DNA from: Ignavibacteriota bacterium
GTDB taxonomy: Bacteria; Bacteroidota; Ignavibacteria; Palsa-1295
Assembly: GCA_025357895.1 (NCBI GenBank)
Contig: JANYLL010000086.1
Span: forward strand, 1-13,546
Length of the DNA stretch: 13,546 nucleotides
Reading direction: 5' to 3'
Positions 7,201-13,546 of this stretch are shown one piece after another; the stretch's first letter is position 1, and each line of letters starts with the position of its first letter. The notes under the pieces are model-generated. The model saw only the letters and a program-made list of their open reading frames with translations. It was not told the origin of the DNA and did no database searches. Both the position numbers and the translations under genes were made by a program.

Positions 7201-8653
7201 TCATTTTTATCTTGCCCGTTCGCTTTCTCCTTTCCGTGCAAGCACCGGATCCATTCGTAATGTAACAGGTAAAACCGGAGACGATCTTGTTCTTTCGCTC
7301 TTTCCGAATTTGTATTTGCTTGAATATGATGCATCGGCAAATACCATGAAGCCGATCTGGAATTTCCCAGTTTCAAATTCTCCTCGCGGCGCGCTGGCTT
7401 TTGATTTTGATAAAAATGGAAGACGCGAGTTCGGGTTTAACGCCGGAGACTCCCTCCATTTCTTTGAATATCAAGATAATTTTGCCGATCAGACTTCAGC
7501 TCCAAGTGGATTAGATGTCATGCCGCGTGATACAAATAGAGTTGATCTTGTATGGGGAAAAGTAAATGGAGCGACAAAATATTATATCTTACGCACCGAC
7601 GATCAGGGCACGAGTACGATCGATTCAACAATTAATCTTTTGTATTCGGATACTACTGTTACAAATGAGACAGATTATATTTATTCAATAGAAGCGCTTG
7701 ATGCTACGAAGAAGATCAGCATAAGCGAGGCTTCTTTCGGCGCTTTTGCACATGTGCATCCAAAACCGCGAATAAAGAATGTAGTTTCTTCAAATCTGAA
7801 TGTTCATATCTATTCATCTCAACCTCTTGCAACTTCGGCAATTGATGGTGGAGTATTTATCATTGATGATACTGTGGATTGTTCAAGCGCAATCATTGCT
7901 AATGATAGCGAAATTATTGCAATGGCTTCACAGAATTTAATCAATGGGACTGACCATCTGCTGCGTGTCCGTTCATTTGCTTTAAGAGATAAATGGAATT
8001 CTCCTTTCGATACTTCGACCAACAAACATTGGTCATCATCCAATATTGCAGCAATAACAAATTTCTATATTGTTCGTTGGCTTTTTGAAGGGAGTTCACG
8101 GATCCGTCTTGAGTTTAACCTTCGACCGGATAACGATGCTTTGGTTGCTTCGAATTATAGTCTTTCACCGTTTGGCAAAATTATCAGTGTTTATCGTGAC
8201 GCAGCAAATCCTAATGCGATCTATCTCGATCTTGCATCGGGGACAATTATCTCAGCCCTTGGAACACCATTCATTCTTTGTGCGCATAATATTACAGCCA
8301 ATACAAACATTGCTCTTGAGGAAACTGAAGGAAATTGTGCCGGCGAAACATTGACCGAACCTGATCTCCAAAATGTCATGGTGTACCCGAACCCTGCAAA
8401 AACCTCCGATGAAGTATTGACCTTTGCCAGGCTTACGGCAGAAGCAGAGATCAGTATTTATTCTCTTGATCAACGATTCTTAAAACGTTTGAAAACAACT
8501 GATAAAAACGGCGGTGTAAAATGGGATATGCGTGATGAAACGGGCGCTATATTACCAAGCGGGGTTTACTGGTATCACGTAACCGGAAAAGACGATAATG
8601 GAAATGATGTGAAGGCGAAAGAAGCGAAGTTTGTGATGATTAGAAATAGATAG
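4283..8653 (+). CDS. Secreted subtilisin-like S8 serine protease with FG-GAP-like repeats, FN3-like domain and T9SS tail
   Basis: This 1456-residue exported protease starts at GTG 4283, the only start downstream of an in-frame TGA at 4256. A signal peptide (1-20, ending near LRAQP) follows; AAGGAG overlaps the start, too close for a normal Shine-Dalgarno. Residues about 26-118 resemble an I9-type propeptide. The S8 domain (about 130-455) has the complete triad: D161 (DTG), H255 (HGT), S414 (GTSFSSP), with oxyanion N347 (SGNDG). Between D161 and H255 is an Asp-rich insert (182-223, with DQDGNGYIDD) that looks calcium-binding. An Ig-like region (about 475-590) follows. FG-GAP/VCBS-like motifs occur at 806 (DVDNDG), 872 (DINNDG), 924 (DFNGDG) and more weakly 1041. 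An FN3-like domain lies at about 1070-1160. Residues 1362-1456 (YPNPAKT... LPSGVYWYHV) are a type A T9SS sorting domain. Predicted surface or secreted protease; substrate unknown. Confidence 0.93.
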   Translation: MKSITFVFILYLAAMPSLRAQPRSAKAIIIKFKTEAAMTSPDTSLLVELQHITPQDIRSATRIFQKRSNGNIQSVNTIDPELARIVILPLYDNVDATRSANSLGKFQEIEYAEPNYIYHIDSAPTPNDSLYDQQWAHRVMHIPEAWQITQGDSSIHIGFVDTGVEWDHPDLVGQFAVNSLEDINHNGLFDPWPSTEKRMDAHGNMVTGDLDGIDQDGNGYIDDVIGYDFVDQSSLNFGDAKERDPIPQDEESHTHGTAVAGVIAAKSNNKIGVAGIAPKCRLVALRAFDATGNAEDDDIASAIVYAADNNVRIVNLSFGDIVPSLLQRDAIHYATSKGVLVFASSGNDGSTNPHYPSDFDECVSVGGTVLATDNRTESQWAQSTHGVGMDLTAPAVQIYTLFGADSYQAISGTSFSSPEAAAVAGLILSNNPKLSNIEVRSILESTCKHINLTNLGPFDANGRIDAFAAVSYKGSAAVKITSPHTNDGFHVGDSIAVIGSAVSTLFSDYQISFEKGSNASSRHYETVTPFTNNHRIFNDSLQVINDTLGIIYTDKLSPGTYTMSLIVSSSDRRSTEERMIVELKSSLPKIDSLSAIPIYVNEKRGLLIQAHTDTLTTVTLYFRGQGTNAWLTKKDDRYTKGHNILITSSEAPVMTTLEIKFVARNSAGDSVSQVLTGTISSEAVTEKGFIQKNYSLPLGYALDTVLSTPAGDQVVMNTFPDGTDFGPLKIFSFDAKVKQFKVVDSLNAPWIPRSIGNTTGDTIPELLLQAGHSYEIFKQNANHSLLGNIINADTTSRSKLALGLVDVDNDGKQELVVEDTERIASDHFRSIIKVLQVSGSSTSLLGKLINTTPPAPFQSDNNYNSPDARFADINNDGKVDILTVDDDADIVAYEFDNSSPNSFKSIFEDINEGATEGRLLTTGDFNGDGKPDIALAFHTPYDPNADNEYDASYWTVKVMLGNGDATFKTIYTDHFYLARSLSPFRASTGSIRNVTGKTGDDLVLSLFPNLYLLEYDASANTMKPIWNFPVSNSPRGALAFDFDKNGRREFGFNAGDSLHFFEYQDNFADQTSAPSGLDVMPRDTNRVDLVWGKVNGATKYYILRTDDQGTSTIDSTINLLYSDTTVTNETDYIYSIEALDATKKISISEASFGAFAHVHPKPRIKNVVSSNLNVHIYSSQPLATSAIDGGVFIIDDTVDCSSAIIANDSEIIAMASQNLINGTDHLLRVRSFALRDKWNSPFDTSTNKHWSSSNIAAITNFYIVRWLFEGSSRIRLEFNLRPDNDALVASNYSLSPFGKIISVYRDAANPNAIYLDLASGTIISALGTPFILCAHNITANTNIALEETEGNCAGETLTEPDLQNVMVYPNPAKTSDEVLTFARLTAEAEISIYSLDQRFLKRLKTTDKNGGVKWDMRDETGAILPSGVYWYHVTGKDDNGNDVKAKEAKFVMIRNR

Positions 8654-8655
8654 TA

Positions 8656-8677
8656 GAACGGACATTCCTGTCTGTTC
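8656..8677. repeat. Hairpin 1 of intergenic cluster
   Basis: GAACGGACA (8656-8664) pairs with TGTCTGTTC (8669-8677) around a TTCC loop, nine pairs including one G-U. It starts three bases after the stop of the protease gene and probably protects or terminates its mRNA. There is no U tract after it. Confidence 0.5.
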
Positions 8678-8693
8678 GAGTAATAAGAAGAAA

Positions 8694-8715
8694 GACGGTC
8701 GAACCAAAGTCCGTC
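8694..8715. repeat. Hairpin 2 of intergenic cluster
   Basis: GACGG (8694-8698) pairs with CCGTC (8711-8715), a short five-pair stem with a long loop containing CCAAAGT. The right half, AAAGTCCGTCCCACTA, closely resembles AAAGTCCGCCCTACTA at 8771-8786 and the left half of the hairpin at 445-470, pointing to a common repeat family. Confidence 0.35.
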
Positions 8716-8759
8716 CCACTAGGAAAAAATTCTATTTGGGAAATAAACGAAATCCGTTC

Positions 8760-8780
8760 GGGCGGACTAAAAGTCCGCCC
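8760..8780. terminator. Hairpin 3 of cluster, likely bidirectional terminator
   Basis: GGGCGGACT (8760-8768) pairs perfectly with AGTCCGCCC (8772-8780) around an AAA loop, the strongest hairpin in the 141-bp gap between two convergent genes. It lies 15 bases past the stop of the minus-strand gene at 8795-9499 and 107 bases past that of the protease. Neither side has a strong U tract, so a REP-like repeat serving as transcript end is as likely as a standard intrinsic terminator. Confidence 0.5.
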
Positions 8781-8794
8781 TACTATTGGACTAA

Positions 8795-9499
8795 TTATAC
8801 TCCGACTGCGAGATCGCTCATCTCAGCCTCTTTTCTGCCATAAGAAGATACTCTGGTACCTTCTTTACCTTTTACAGACTGCTTCAATGCTTTGCGGCGT
8901 GCATGTTCAGGAGTGCCGTAATCAGGCAAGCCCCATGCCATGATCGAATAATGATTATTATACTTGATCTCATCCTGGTCAACGCGTGAAAGTGAGATAG
9001 CAAACACTCTATCAGGTGTATTTCCGGGATATGGTGTAATAATATTATTATTGATGAGATATGAATATATCTCTTTTGACTTATGATATTCTTCATCAGT
9101 CGAGATAAATTCTCTGATCTTATCGATCACATTTTCATTCAACACTTCGGATTTCCTGCGGATAAATGCTTTCTTACCTTTTTGTGGTCCGCGTTTTTTT
9201 CTCTCCTGTTTATCTTCGACCGGAGCAGAAAGAATTGATTCCAGATCACGTTTACCGGATAAGATCTCATCAATGACGGTTAGACGCTTTTTTATAAAAT
9301 AAAGCTTCGGTGCTAATCTTTCCCATGTATCAATGGCAGAAATTACTGCACTTAACTCTGCTTTAAGTGCGTCGGAGGTATTGGCAAAGTTTTGGGGTAT
9401 TTTCTCTGTCATTTCACTTAATTCAATTAATTGATCAGAAGCGATCTTATGATCTTCGCTTCCGTTTTGGTTGTTGCCGTTTTGGTTGAAGTTTTCCAT
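8795..9499 (-). CDS. Uncharacterised coiled-coil plus winged-helix-like protein
   Basis: This 234-residue soluble protein is not assigned to a named family. Residues 1-20 are Asn/Gln-rich with a repeated NQNG unit. Residues 22-92 are predominantly helical and could form a coiled coil. A strongly basic linker at 100-116 (KKRGPQKGKKAFIRRK) could contact nucleic acid. Residues 122-195 resemble a small winged-helix module of HARE-HTH type: helices at about 123-132 and 140-150, then NTPDRVFAISLSR at 160-172 and a terminal strand ending MAWGLPDYG. The C-terminal 30 residues are again basic. A DNA-binding or nucleoid-associated role is inference from this layout. It is a single gene, convergent with the protease and downstream of tRNA-Ser on the same strand but separated by a hairpin. 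Start is the ATG at 9499; a TACTTTAG box at 9510-9517 is a weak promoter candidate. Confidence 0.75.
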   Translation of the reverse strand: MENFNQNGNNQNGSEDHKIASDQLIELSEMTEKIPQNFANTSDALKAELSAVISAIDTWERLAPKLYFIKKRLTVIDEILSGKRDLESILSAPVEDKQERKKRGPQKGKKAFIRRKSEVLNENVIDKIREFISTDEEYHKSKEIYSYLINNNIITPYPGNTPDRVFAISLSRVDQDEIKYNNHYSIMAWGLPDYGTPEHARRKALKQSVKGKEGTRVSSYGRKEAEMSDLAVGV

Positions 9500-9529
9500 A
9501 ATTAAATATCTAAAGTATATGTCGGTGTA

Positions 9530-9563
9530 TTAGAAAAAAAATGAAATTGCCTGTATTGGCAAT
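9530..9563 (-). terminator. Intrinsic terminator downstream of tRNA-Ser
   Basis: On the minus strand ATTGCC (9563-9558) pairs with GGCAAT (9551-9546) around a 6-base loop and is followed by TTTCATTTTTTTTC (to about 9530). A stem plus a U-rich run is a classical rho-independent layout. It would end transcripts from the tRNA gene before the coding region at 9499. Confidence 0.55.
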
Positions 9564-9711
9564 ATCTATTGTTAATTAAAGAGATAGGGATGGTTTGATC
9601 AAATGATTCTAACTATGCAGTTTACGTTAAATACAATTTTTCTGTAAAAAGTGCCGAAAGCGTGTTACTTCCGTTAAATTACTGTTTGGTACTCAATAAA
9701 AACATCGAGTG

Positions 9712-9798
9712 CGGAGAGGGAGAGATTCGAACTCTCGATACCCTTGCGGGTATAACGGTTTTCGAGACCGCCGCGTTCGACCACTCTGCCACCTCTCC
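9712..9798 (-). tRNA. tRNA-Ser (anticodon CGA)
   Basis: The minus strand folds as a class II tRNA of 87 nt. The acceptor stem is GGAGAGG (9798-9792) with CCTCTCC (9719-9713) and discriminator G at 9712. The D arm contains GCAGAGTGGTCGAACGC. The anticodon stem GCGGT/ACCGT encloses loop CTCGAAA with anticodon CGA, which reads UCG. The long variable arm (ATACCC-GCAA-GGGTAT) is typical of tRNA-Ser. The T arm is GAGAG-TTCGAAT-CTCTC. The 3' CCA is not encoded (CAC follows) and must be added after transcription. No duplicate of the 3' end is visible elsewhere in the window, so there is no direct evidence that it served as an attachment site. Confidence 0.95.
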
Positions 9799-9810
9799 AA
9801 AGTACTAATC

Positions 9811-9823
9811 TCCCAAATTGGGA
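9811..9823. repeat. 13-bp palindrome upstream of tRNA-Ser
   Basis: TCCCAAATTGGGA is a perfect palindrome around a central A, between the suggested tRNA promoter and the mature tRNA 5' end. It may be a small leader hairpin; function unknown. The rest of 9824-10154 shows no gene; it holds a short direct repeat (TTTGCG at 10022-10027 and 10034-10039) and no other clear structure. Confidence 0.4.
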
Positions 9824-9834
9824 AACAGGTAGAG

Positions 9835-9865
9835 CATATTTAGCAACATTGACGGAGAAGTGCAA
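9835..9865 (-). promoter_or_regulatory. Possible tRNA-Ser promoter
   Basis: On the minus strand TTG (9865-9863) and TAAATATG (9842-9835) are 20 bases apart and match the Bacteroidetes -33/-7 pattern apart from one base in the -7 box. The start would lie about 30 bases before the mature tRNA 5' end. Confidence 0.35.
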
Positions 9866-10154
9866 TCCCCTTTAACTCACTAAATAAGCCCTTTGAACGC
9901 TTGTTATAAACTATTATCGCACTTGTTCCTTCGAACATTCCCAATGCATTTCTGAGTCGCGGTTATAACTTACTCAAAAGTACTCACGTTCCCAGTTTAC
10001 CCTAATTTCTACCGAAAAGTGTTTGCGTTTTGTTTGCGTATCAAGTTTTCAAACTCTCCAAATGACTTTCTTCCAATAATCCAATGATAAACGATTAGGA
10101 TGTCTGATCGTCGCCTTGATTGGAATTCTTAGCCGGATAATTTCATATTTAGCG

Positions 10155-10162
10155 TATATTTG
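10155..10162 (+). promoter_or_regulatory. -7 box upstream of the orphan basic protein gene
   Basis: TATATTTG is an exact match to TAnnTTTG and lies 20 bases before the ATG at 10182. No TTTG or TTG is found 17-23 bases upstream, so the -33 element is missing or degenerate. Confidence 0.4.
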
Positions 10163-10181
10163 TTTTATTTGCACAACCTAA

Positions 10182-10802
10182 ATGGCCAGGAACCAGGCTA
10201 AAATTAAATTCGACTACGAAAATCCTAAATACGCGGCTATGAAAGTCTCCGTTTACGAACGGTCTAGATATTTTTGGATCAAGTATAGTATGCCCATTAA
10301 GAGGAGTCGTTATGAAAAACTTTCATTAAAAATACCATTCGATCTAAGACTACGAGATATTTCTACCGAAGATCAGAATTGGTGGAAAAAGTCATCTCAT
10401 AAAGAGGCGATACAGCATGCAATTATATTGGCACGGGTAAATCGTACTCAACAAATTTGGAATTACTTAGCAGAACAATACATCATTTCCGAGGACGAAC
10501 GGGACTCGGAATATGATTTTGTTATAAGCAACTTATTGACGAAGGATAGACCTCTTATTGCTAGCTTTCTATTAACCATCATCGAACGGGCGGGACTCGA
10601 TGAGGTATTTCAAAAAATACCTAAAAGCGAAATGAACAGACTAAATGTTTCATGTTTTTTAAGGACTTGGGATTTTGAAGAAGATGAAATGGCAGAATTG
10701 TTGAGAAACGATAGAAAAGTAGAAGAGAAGAAAGATAATGTAGTTAAAAACAATGGGCTTACATCAAAGAAATTGAGGAAGAACAAGGAATCCTCTCCCT
10801 GA
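10182..10802 (+). CDS. Orphan basic hypothetical protein
   Basis: This 206-residue soluble protein belongs to no family I recognise. Residues about 18-55 (KVSVYERSRYFWIKYSMPIK... KLSLKIPF) look like a three-stranded beta sheet, similar in style to the arm-type DNA-binding N-terminus of tyrosine recombinases. Residues 72-100 form a helix, and 125-180 are mostly helical. The tail (180-206) is very rich in Lys, Glu and Asn. No Tyr-recombinase catalytic residues (R..HxxR..Y) are present. The length, the neighbouring tRNA and the empty DNA downstream suggest either the remnant of an integrase or a small accessory protein; both are inference. Its upstream -7 box and uninterrupted frame support expression. 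The frequent use of AGA, AGG and CTA codons appears unlike the flanking long genes. Confidence 0.6.
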   Translation: MARNQAKIKFDYENPKYAAMKVSVYERSRYFWIKYSMPIKRSRYEKLSLKIPFDLRLRDISTEDQNWWKKSSHKEAIQHAIILARVNRTQQIWNYLAEQYIISEDERDSEYDFVISNLLTKDRPLIASFLLTIIERAGLDEVFQKIPKSEMNRLNVSCFLRTWDFEEDEMAELLRNDRKVEEKKDNVVKNNGLTSKKLRKNKESSP

Positions 10803-11468
10803 AGTAAAGTCCGATTCAAATCAAACATCCCTCATTTAGAGTGTTTGTTAATACAATTATTCGTCGAATCTATGCAAAAAATCGCGAGGTCTCAAATCAC
10901 ATTTGACTTCCAAGAAACAATTCGGTCATCTTCACTCCCCCTCTCTACAATGAAACTCACAAACAATCACGACAAGGTTATCGTACCTTTTGAAAATACC
11001 TTTCCATCTTGGCATCGAATGGAGTTCTAGATTGCCAGACAATTTCGAATCGTTGATTAGAAACTGGACCTACCCTTAAGCGCCGCGAATTTCATTAAAG
11101 GACACTCAAAATGGAATCCTCGAGACTATGGTGAATTCTAAGCCCGATGTTTAACAACAGAACCAGGTTTTAGGACGGGTCTGGTTTGCTTCAAAAAGAT
11201 CGTGACACGTGACTTGAAACTCAAAGAAATCATAAAAGCTGTATAAACGTGATATAGATCGAACCGCTCCATCGACCTCTACAAAAGTCTTGCCGGAGGC
11301 GATATTTACTGCAAATCCATCCTTGTTAAACTAATTGGCCAGAAAAAAATGGAACAGGAATTCGGACGCTACGTGATGTTAGCCGAACATGCAAACGAAT
11401 TATCCTCGGCTTCGTTAATATTCGGTAGTAATTTCACAAGTCTATCGCGTTAGGTATAAACTCTTCCG
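10803..11468. other. Gene-poor stretch, possibly decayed DNA
   Basis: About 670 bases without a convincing gene. A weak hairpin (10822-10847: CAAACA, three-base bulge, CTC / GAGTGTTTG) could end the preceding transcript. A plus-strand frame open from 11253 to its stop at 11451-11453 has a start at 11349; its segment IGQKKMEQEFGRYVMLAEHA faintly recalls the last helix of tyrosine recombinases but lacks the key residues. The sequence carries scattered stops in all frames, consistent with a decayed gene or island junction. I see no transposon ends, CRISPR repeats or RNA genes here. Confidence 0.5.
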
Positions 11469-11477
11469 TATCTTTGC
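11469..11477 (+). promoter_or_regulatory. Bacteroidetes-type -7 box at the helicase gene
   Basis: TATCTTTGC matches TAnnTTTG(C) exactly and ends only 8 bases before the ATG at 11486. The predicted transcript start falls at about 11481-11486, so the message would be leaderless or nearly so. The -33 element is unclear: TTAG at 11450-11453 is too close. Confidence 0.5.
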
Positions 11478-11485
11478 ATTCTTAC

Positions 11486-13546
11486 ATGCCGCGTATATTC
11501 GATAACATCGATGAGAAGCTCCTGACTGCTTTGCAGTTCACGATCCCAGATTCATTTCGTGGGGATTATTGTGTCGGCTATTTTAATCTCAGAGGATGGA
11601 AAGAGATCAGTAAACTCATCGATGGCTGGGAAGGCGGAGAAGGGAAATGTTGCCGGTTATTAGTCGGAATGCATACTTCGACCAATGATGATTTGCATAG
11701 GGTCCTCTATCATGAAGAAGATACTCCTATTGATCTGCAAACCTTAAGCAAAGCAAAAAAAGAAGCAGCGGCAGATTTTAGACGCCAACTTACATTAGGT
11801 TCTCCGACAAATGAAGATGAAGCAGGGTTGCGAAGATTAGCAAAACAGCTCCGCGAAAAAAAAGTAGTCGTTAAAATTTACGTCAAACATCCGCTTCATG
11901 CAAAGCTGTATCTTCATTTTACGAAACATCCCAATAATCCGATCACGGCATTCTTAGGAAGCAGCAATCTGACAATGGCAGGGCTTTCTAAACAGGGAGA
12001 GTTGAATGTCGATATCCTTGAATTTGACGCCACAAAGAAATTAGCGAAGTGGTTCGAAGACAGGTGGAATGATCGGGGATGTGTTGACATTTCTGACGAA
12101 CTTATTACCGTCCTTGAGGAAAGCTGGGCAAGTGAAAAGCCGCGCCCGCCTTATTTAGTGTATCTTAAAACAGCGTATCATCTTTCTGCCGAAGCCCAAG
12201 CCGGTATTCGTGAGTTTACCATTCCGGATGAATTCGAGAAAATTCTTTTTGATTTTCAAAAACAAGCTGTAAAGATCGCTGCCCGCTATCTCGATAAACG
12301 AAGCCTTGTGCTTATTGGTGATGTTGTCGGTCTTGGGAAAACGATGATGGCAACTGCCCTTATTAAGACATTCGAACAGAAATATGATGATTCAACGCTG
12401 ATTATTTGCCCGAAAAATCTTGTAAAAATGTGGGAAGGATATGTGCATAAATATCTCGATAAGGCAAAAGTCGTCTCCATTTCAATGGCAAAAAAACTTC
12501 AGGATGAACAGAAACGATATAAATTAGTACTCATCGATGAATCGCATAATTTACGAAATGAGAATGGAAGAAAATATCACGAGGTAAAGAATTTCATTGC
12601 CAGAAACAGAGCGAGAGTTATTTTGCTGACGGCTACACCCTATAATAAGCATTACACCGATCTCTCGGCACAACTCAAATTAAAAATAAGCGCCGATGAA
12701 GAGCTGTTCATAAGGCCGGAAGTTCTCATCCGTAATCTGCACGGAGAAAAAGAATTCAAAAGAAAATTCGATATTTCCGCTAATACTATTCGCGCATTCG
12801 AAAAAAGCGACGTACCTGCCGATTGGCAAAACCTCATGAGGCATTTTCTTGTTCGTCGAACAAGAACTCATATCACCAGAGGGAGCGAAAATTTCGATAA
12901 AGAAAAGGATCGATATTTCCTCGTTTATCAGGATGGCCGCCGTGCCTATTTCCCGAAACGCATTCCAAGAAGCATTCCTTTCCAGGTTAAAGAAAACGAT
13001 CCTGCCGATCAATATGGAAAGCTATACACTGCTGATATTGTATTTAAAATAAACTCTCTGCATGTTTCGCGCTATGGATTAGGAAATTACGTCGATCCGA
13101 AATCAAAAACAAGCCCCTCGAAAGAAGAAAAAGCGCTCTTAGATAATTTAGGAAAAGCCGGAAAACGCCTTATGGGTTTTTGCCGGACTAACCTGTTTAA
13201 GAGACTCGAATCCAACGGACATACTTTTCTTCAATCGATTCGCAAACACCTGATCCGCAACTACATCTTTCTCTATGCAGTAGAAAACGAACTGGATTTT
13301 CCTATCGGCAAGCAGGAGCAGATCTATCTCGATGCATCCATCGATGATGAAACAGGCGAAGAAAGCATCGAAGGTGAAATAACGCCGGATGCTAATTCAA
13401 AAGAATTGGCGGCAAAAGCAAAAGCAATTTATTCGCGGTACGAAGAAGAGAGAAAAAGAGGAAGAAAAACATACCGTTGGATCGGCTCCGGATTTTTTAA
13501 AGCAGAACTTAAAAAACATCTTGAAGAAGATTGTGCGCTCCTTCTG
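11486..13546 (+). CDS. Phospholipase D-like/SNF2-type helicase fusion, 3' end outside window
   Basis: 687 codons are visible, without a stop. The N-terminal part (1-215) is a PLD-like nuclease-type domain: H138-x-K140 (HPLHAKLYL at 135-143) and GSSNLT at 158-163. The Asp of a full HKD motif is absent, as in several restriction-associated PLD proteins. The superfamily 2 helicase core then begins: Q-like FDFQKQAVKIAARYL near 259-273, Walker A GDVVGLGKT at 278-286, Walker B DESH at 351-354, TATP at 382-385, and an RRTRT segment at 457-461. These are SNF2-type helicase/translocase features. The second RecA lobe lies mostly beyond the window, after a long insert. Family knowledge: PLD plus SNF2-like proteins occur with methyltransferases and restriction subunits (compare DISARM DrmC/DrmD as separate proteins). 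A defence role is inference. No Shine-Dalgarno site; the upstream -7 box supports this start. Confidence 0.9.
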   Translation, partial: MPRIFDNIDEKLLTALQFTIPDSFRGDYCVGYFNLRGWKEISKLIDGWEGGEGKCCRLLVGMHTSTNDDLHRVLYHEEDTPIDLQTLSKAKKEAAADFRRQLTLGSPTNEDEAGLRRLAKQLREKKVVVKIYVKHPLHAKLYLHFTKHPNNPITAFLGSSNLTMAGLSKQGELNVDILEFDATKKLAKWFEDRWNDRGCVDISDELITVLEESWASEKPRPPYLVYLKTAYHLSAEAQAGIREFTIPDEFEKILFDFQKQAVKIAARYLDKRSLVLIGDVVGLGKTMMATALIKTFEQKYDDSTLIICPKNLVKMWEGYVHKYLDKAKVVSISMAKKLQDEQKRYKLVLIDESHNLRNENGRKYHEVKNFIARNRARVILLTATPYNKHYTDLSAQLKLKISADEELFIRPEVLIRNLHGEKEFKRKFDISANTIRAFEKSDVPADWQNLMRHFLVRRTRTHITRGSENFDKEKDRYFLVYQDGRRAYFPKRIPRSIPFQVKENDPADQYGKLYTADIVFKINSLHVSRYGLGNYVDPKSKTSPSKEEKALLDNLGKAGKRLMGFCRTNLFKRLESNGHTFLQSIRKHLIRNYIFLYAVENELDFPIGKQEQIYLDASIDDETGEESIEGEITPDANSKELAAKAKAIYSRYEEERKRGRKTYRWIGSGFFKAELKKHLEEDCALLL

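Noticed and set aside
9674..9865. 63-codon minus-strand open frame
   Set aside because: It runs through the tRNA-Ser gene and is a chance translation of it.
10022..10039. Short direct repeat TTTGCG twice as an attachment core or CRISPR-like repeat
   Set aside because: Only six bases repeated twice, with no match to the tRNA 3' end and no further copies; no CRISPR array is seen anywhere in the window.
10845..11030. 61-codon plus-strand open frame
   Set aside because: No recognisable motif, no good upstream signal, and codon use gives no support; kept only as part of the gene-poor stretch.

Overview
The window looks like chromosome from a member of the Bacteroidota/Chlorobiota/Ignavibacteriota (FCB) group, possibly a Kapabacteria-like lineage. 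Three things support this. Two large secreted proteins end in type IX secretion (T9SS) type A sorting domains. Several genes are preceded by Bacteroidetes-style -7 boxes (TAnnTTTG). Shine-Dalgarno sites are mostly absent. The lineage below group level is inference.

Layout: 1-318 is a 99-bp perfect inverted repeat around a 120-bp spacer, starting exactly at base 1, with no gene. 502-2583 (-) is a secreted Ig-like repeat ('choice-of-anchor D' type) protein with a T9SS tail, followed by a hairpin terminator at 445-470. Divergent from it, 2775-3344 (+) encodes a Fur-family metalloregulator behind a perfect 21-bp palindrome (2747-2767), the likely autoregulatory operator. A 60-nt inverted repeat (3344-3403) separates fur from an FTR1-type iron permease (3408-4196, +). 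Together these two form a small iron-homeostasis module. Next comes a 1456-residue secreted subtilisin (4283-8653, +) with prodomain, S8 domain, FG-GAP-like repeats, FN3-like domain and T9SS tail. Its 3' flank has a cluster of hairpins (8656-8780) and faces a convergent gene, 8795-9499 (-), for a putative coiled-coil plus winged-helix protein. A tRNA-Ser(CGA) gene lies at 9712-9798 (-).

From about 9800 to 11468 the sequence is gene-poor. It holds one orphan basic protein (10182-10802, +) and about 680 bp with no convincing gene, which may be a decayed or horizontally acquired segment next to the tRNA. At 11486 a long gene opens and runs off the right edge (687 codons seen). It encodes an N-terminal phospholipase D-like domain fused to an SNF2-type superfamily 2 helicase, an architecture associated with restriction-modification and other anti-phage loci. 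If the window holds the edge of an uncharacterised system it is most likely here, but the partner genes lie beyond 13546 and cannot be judged.
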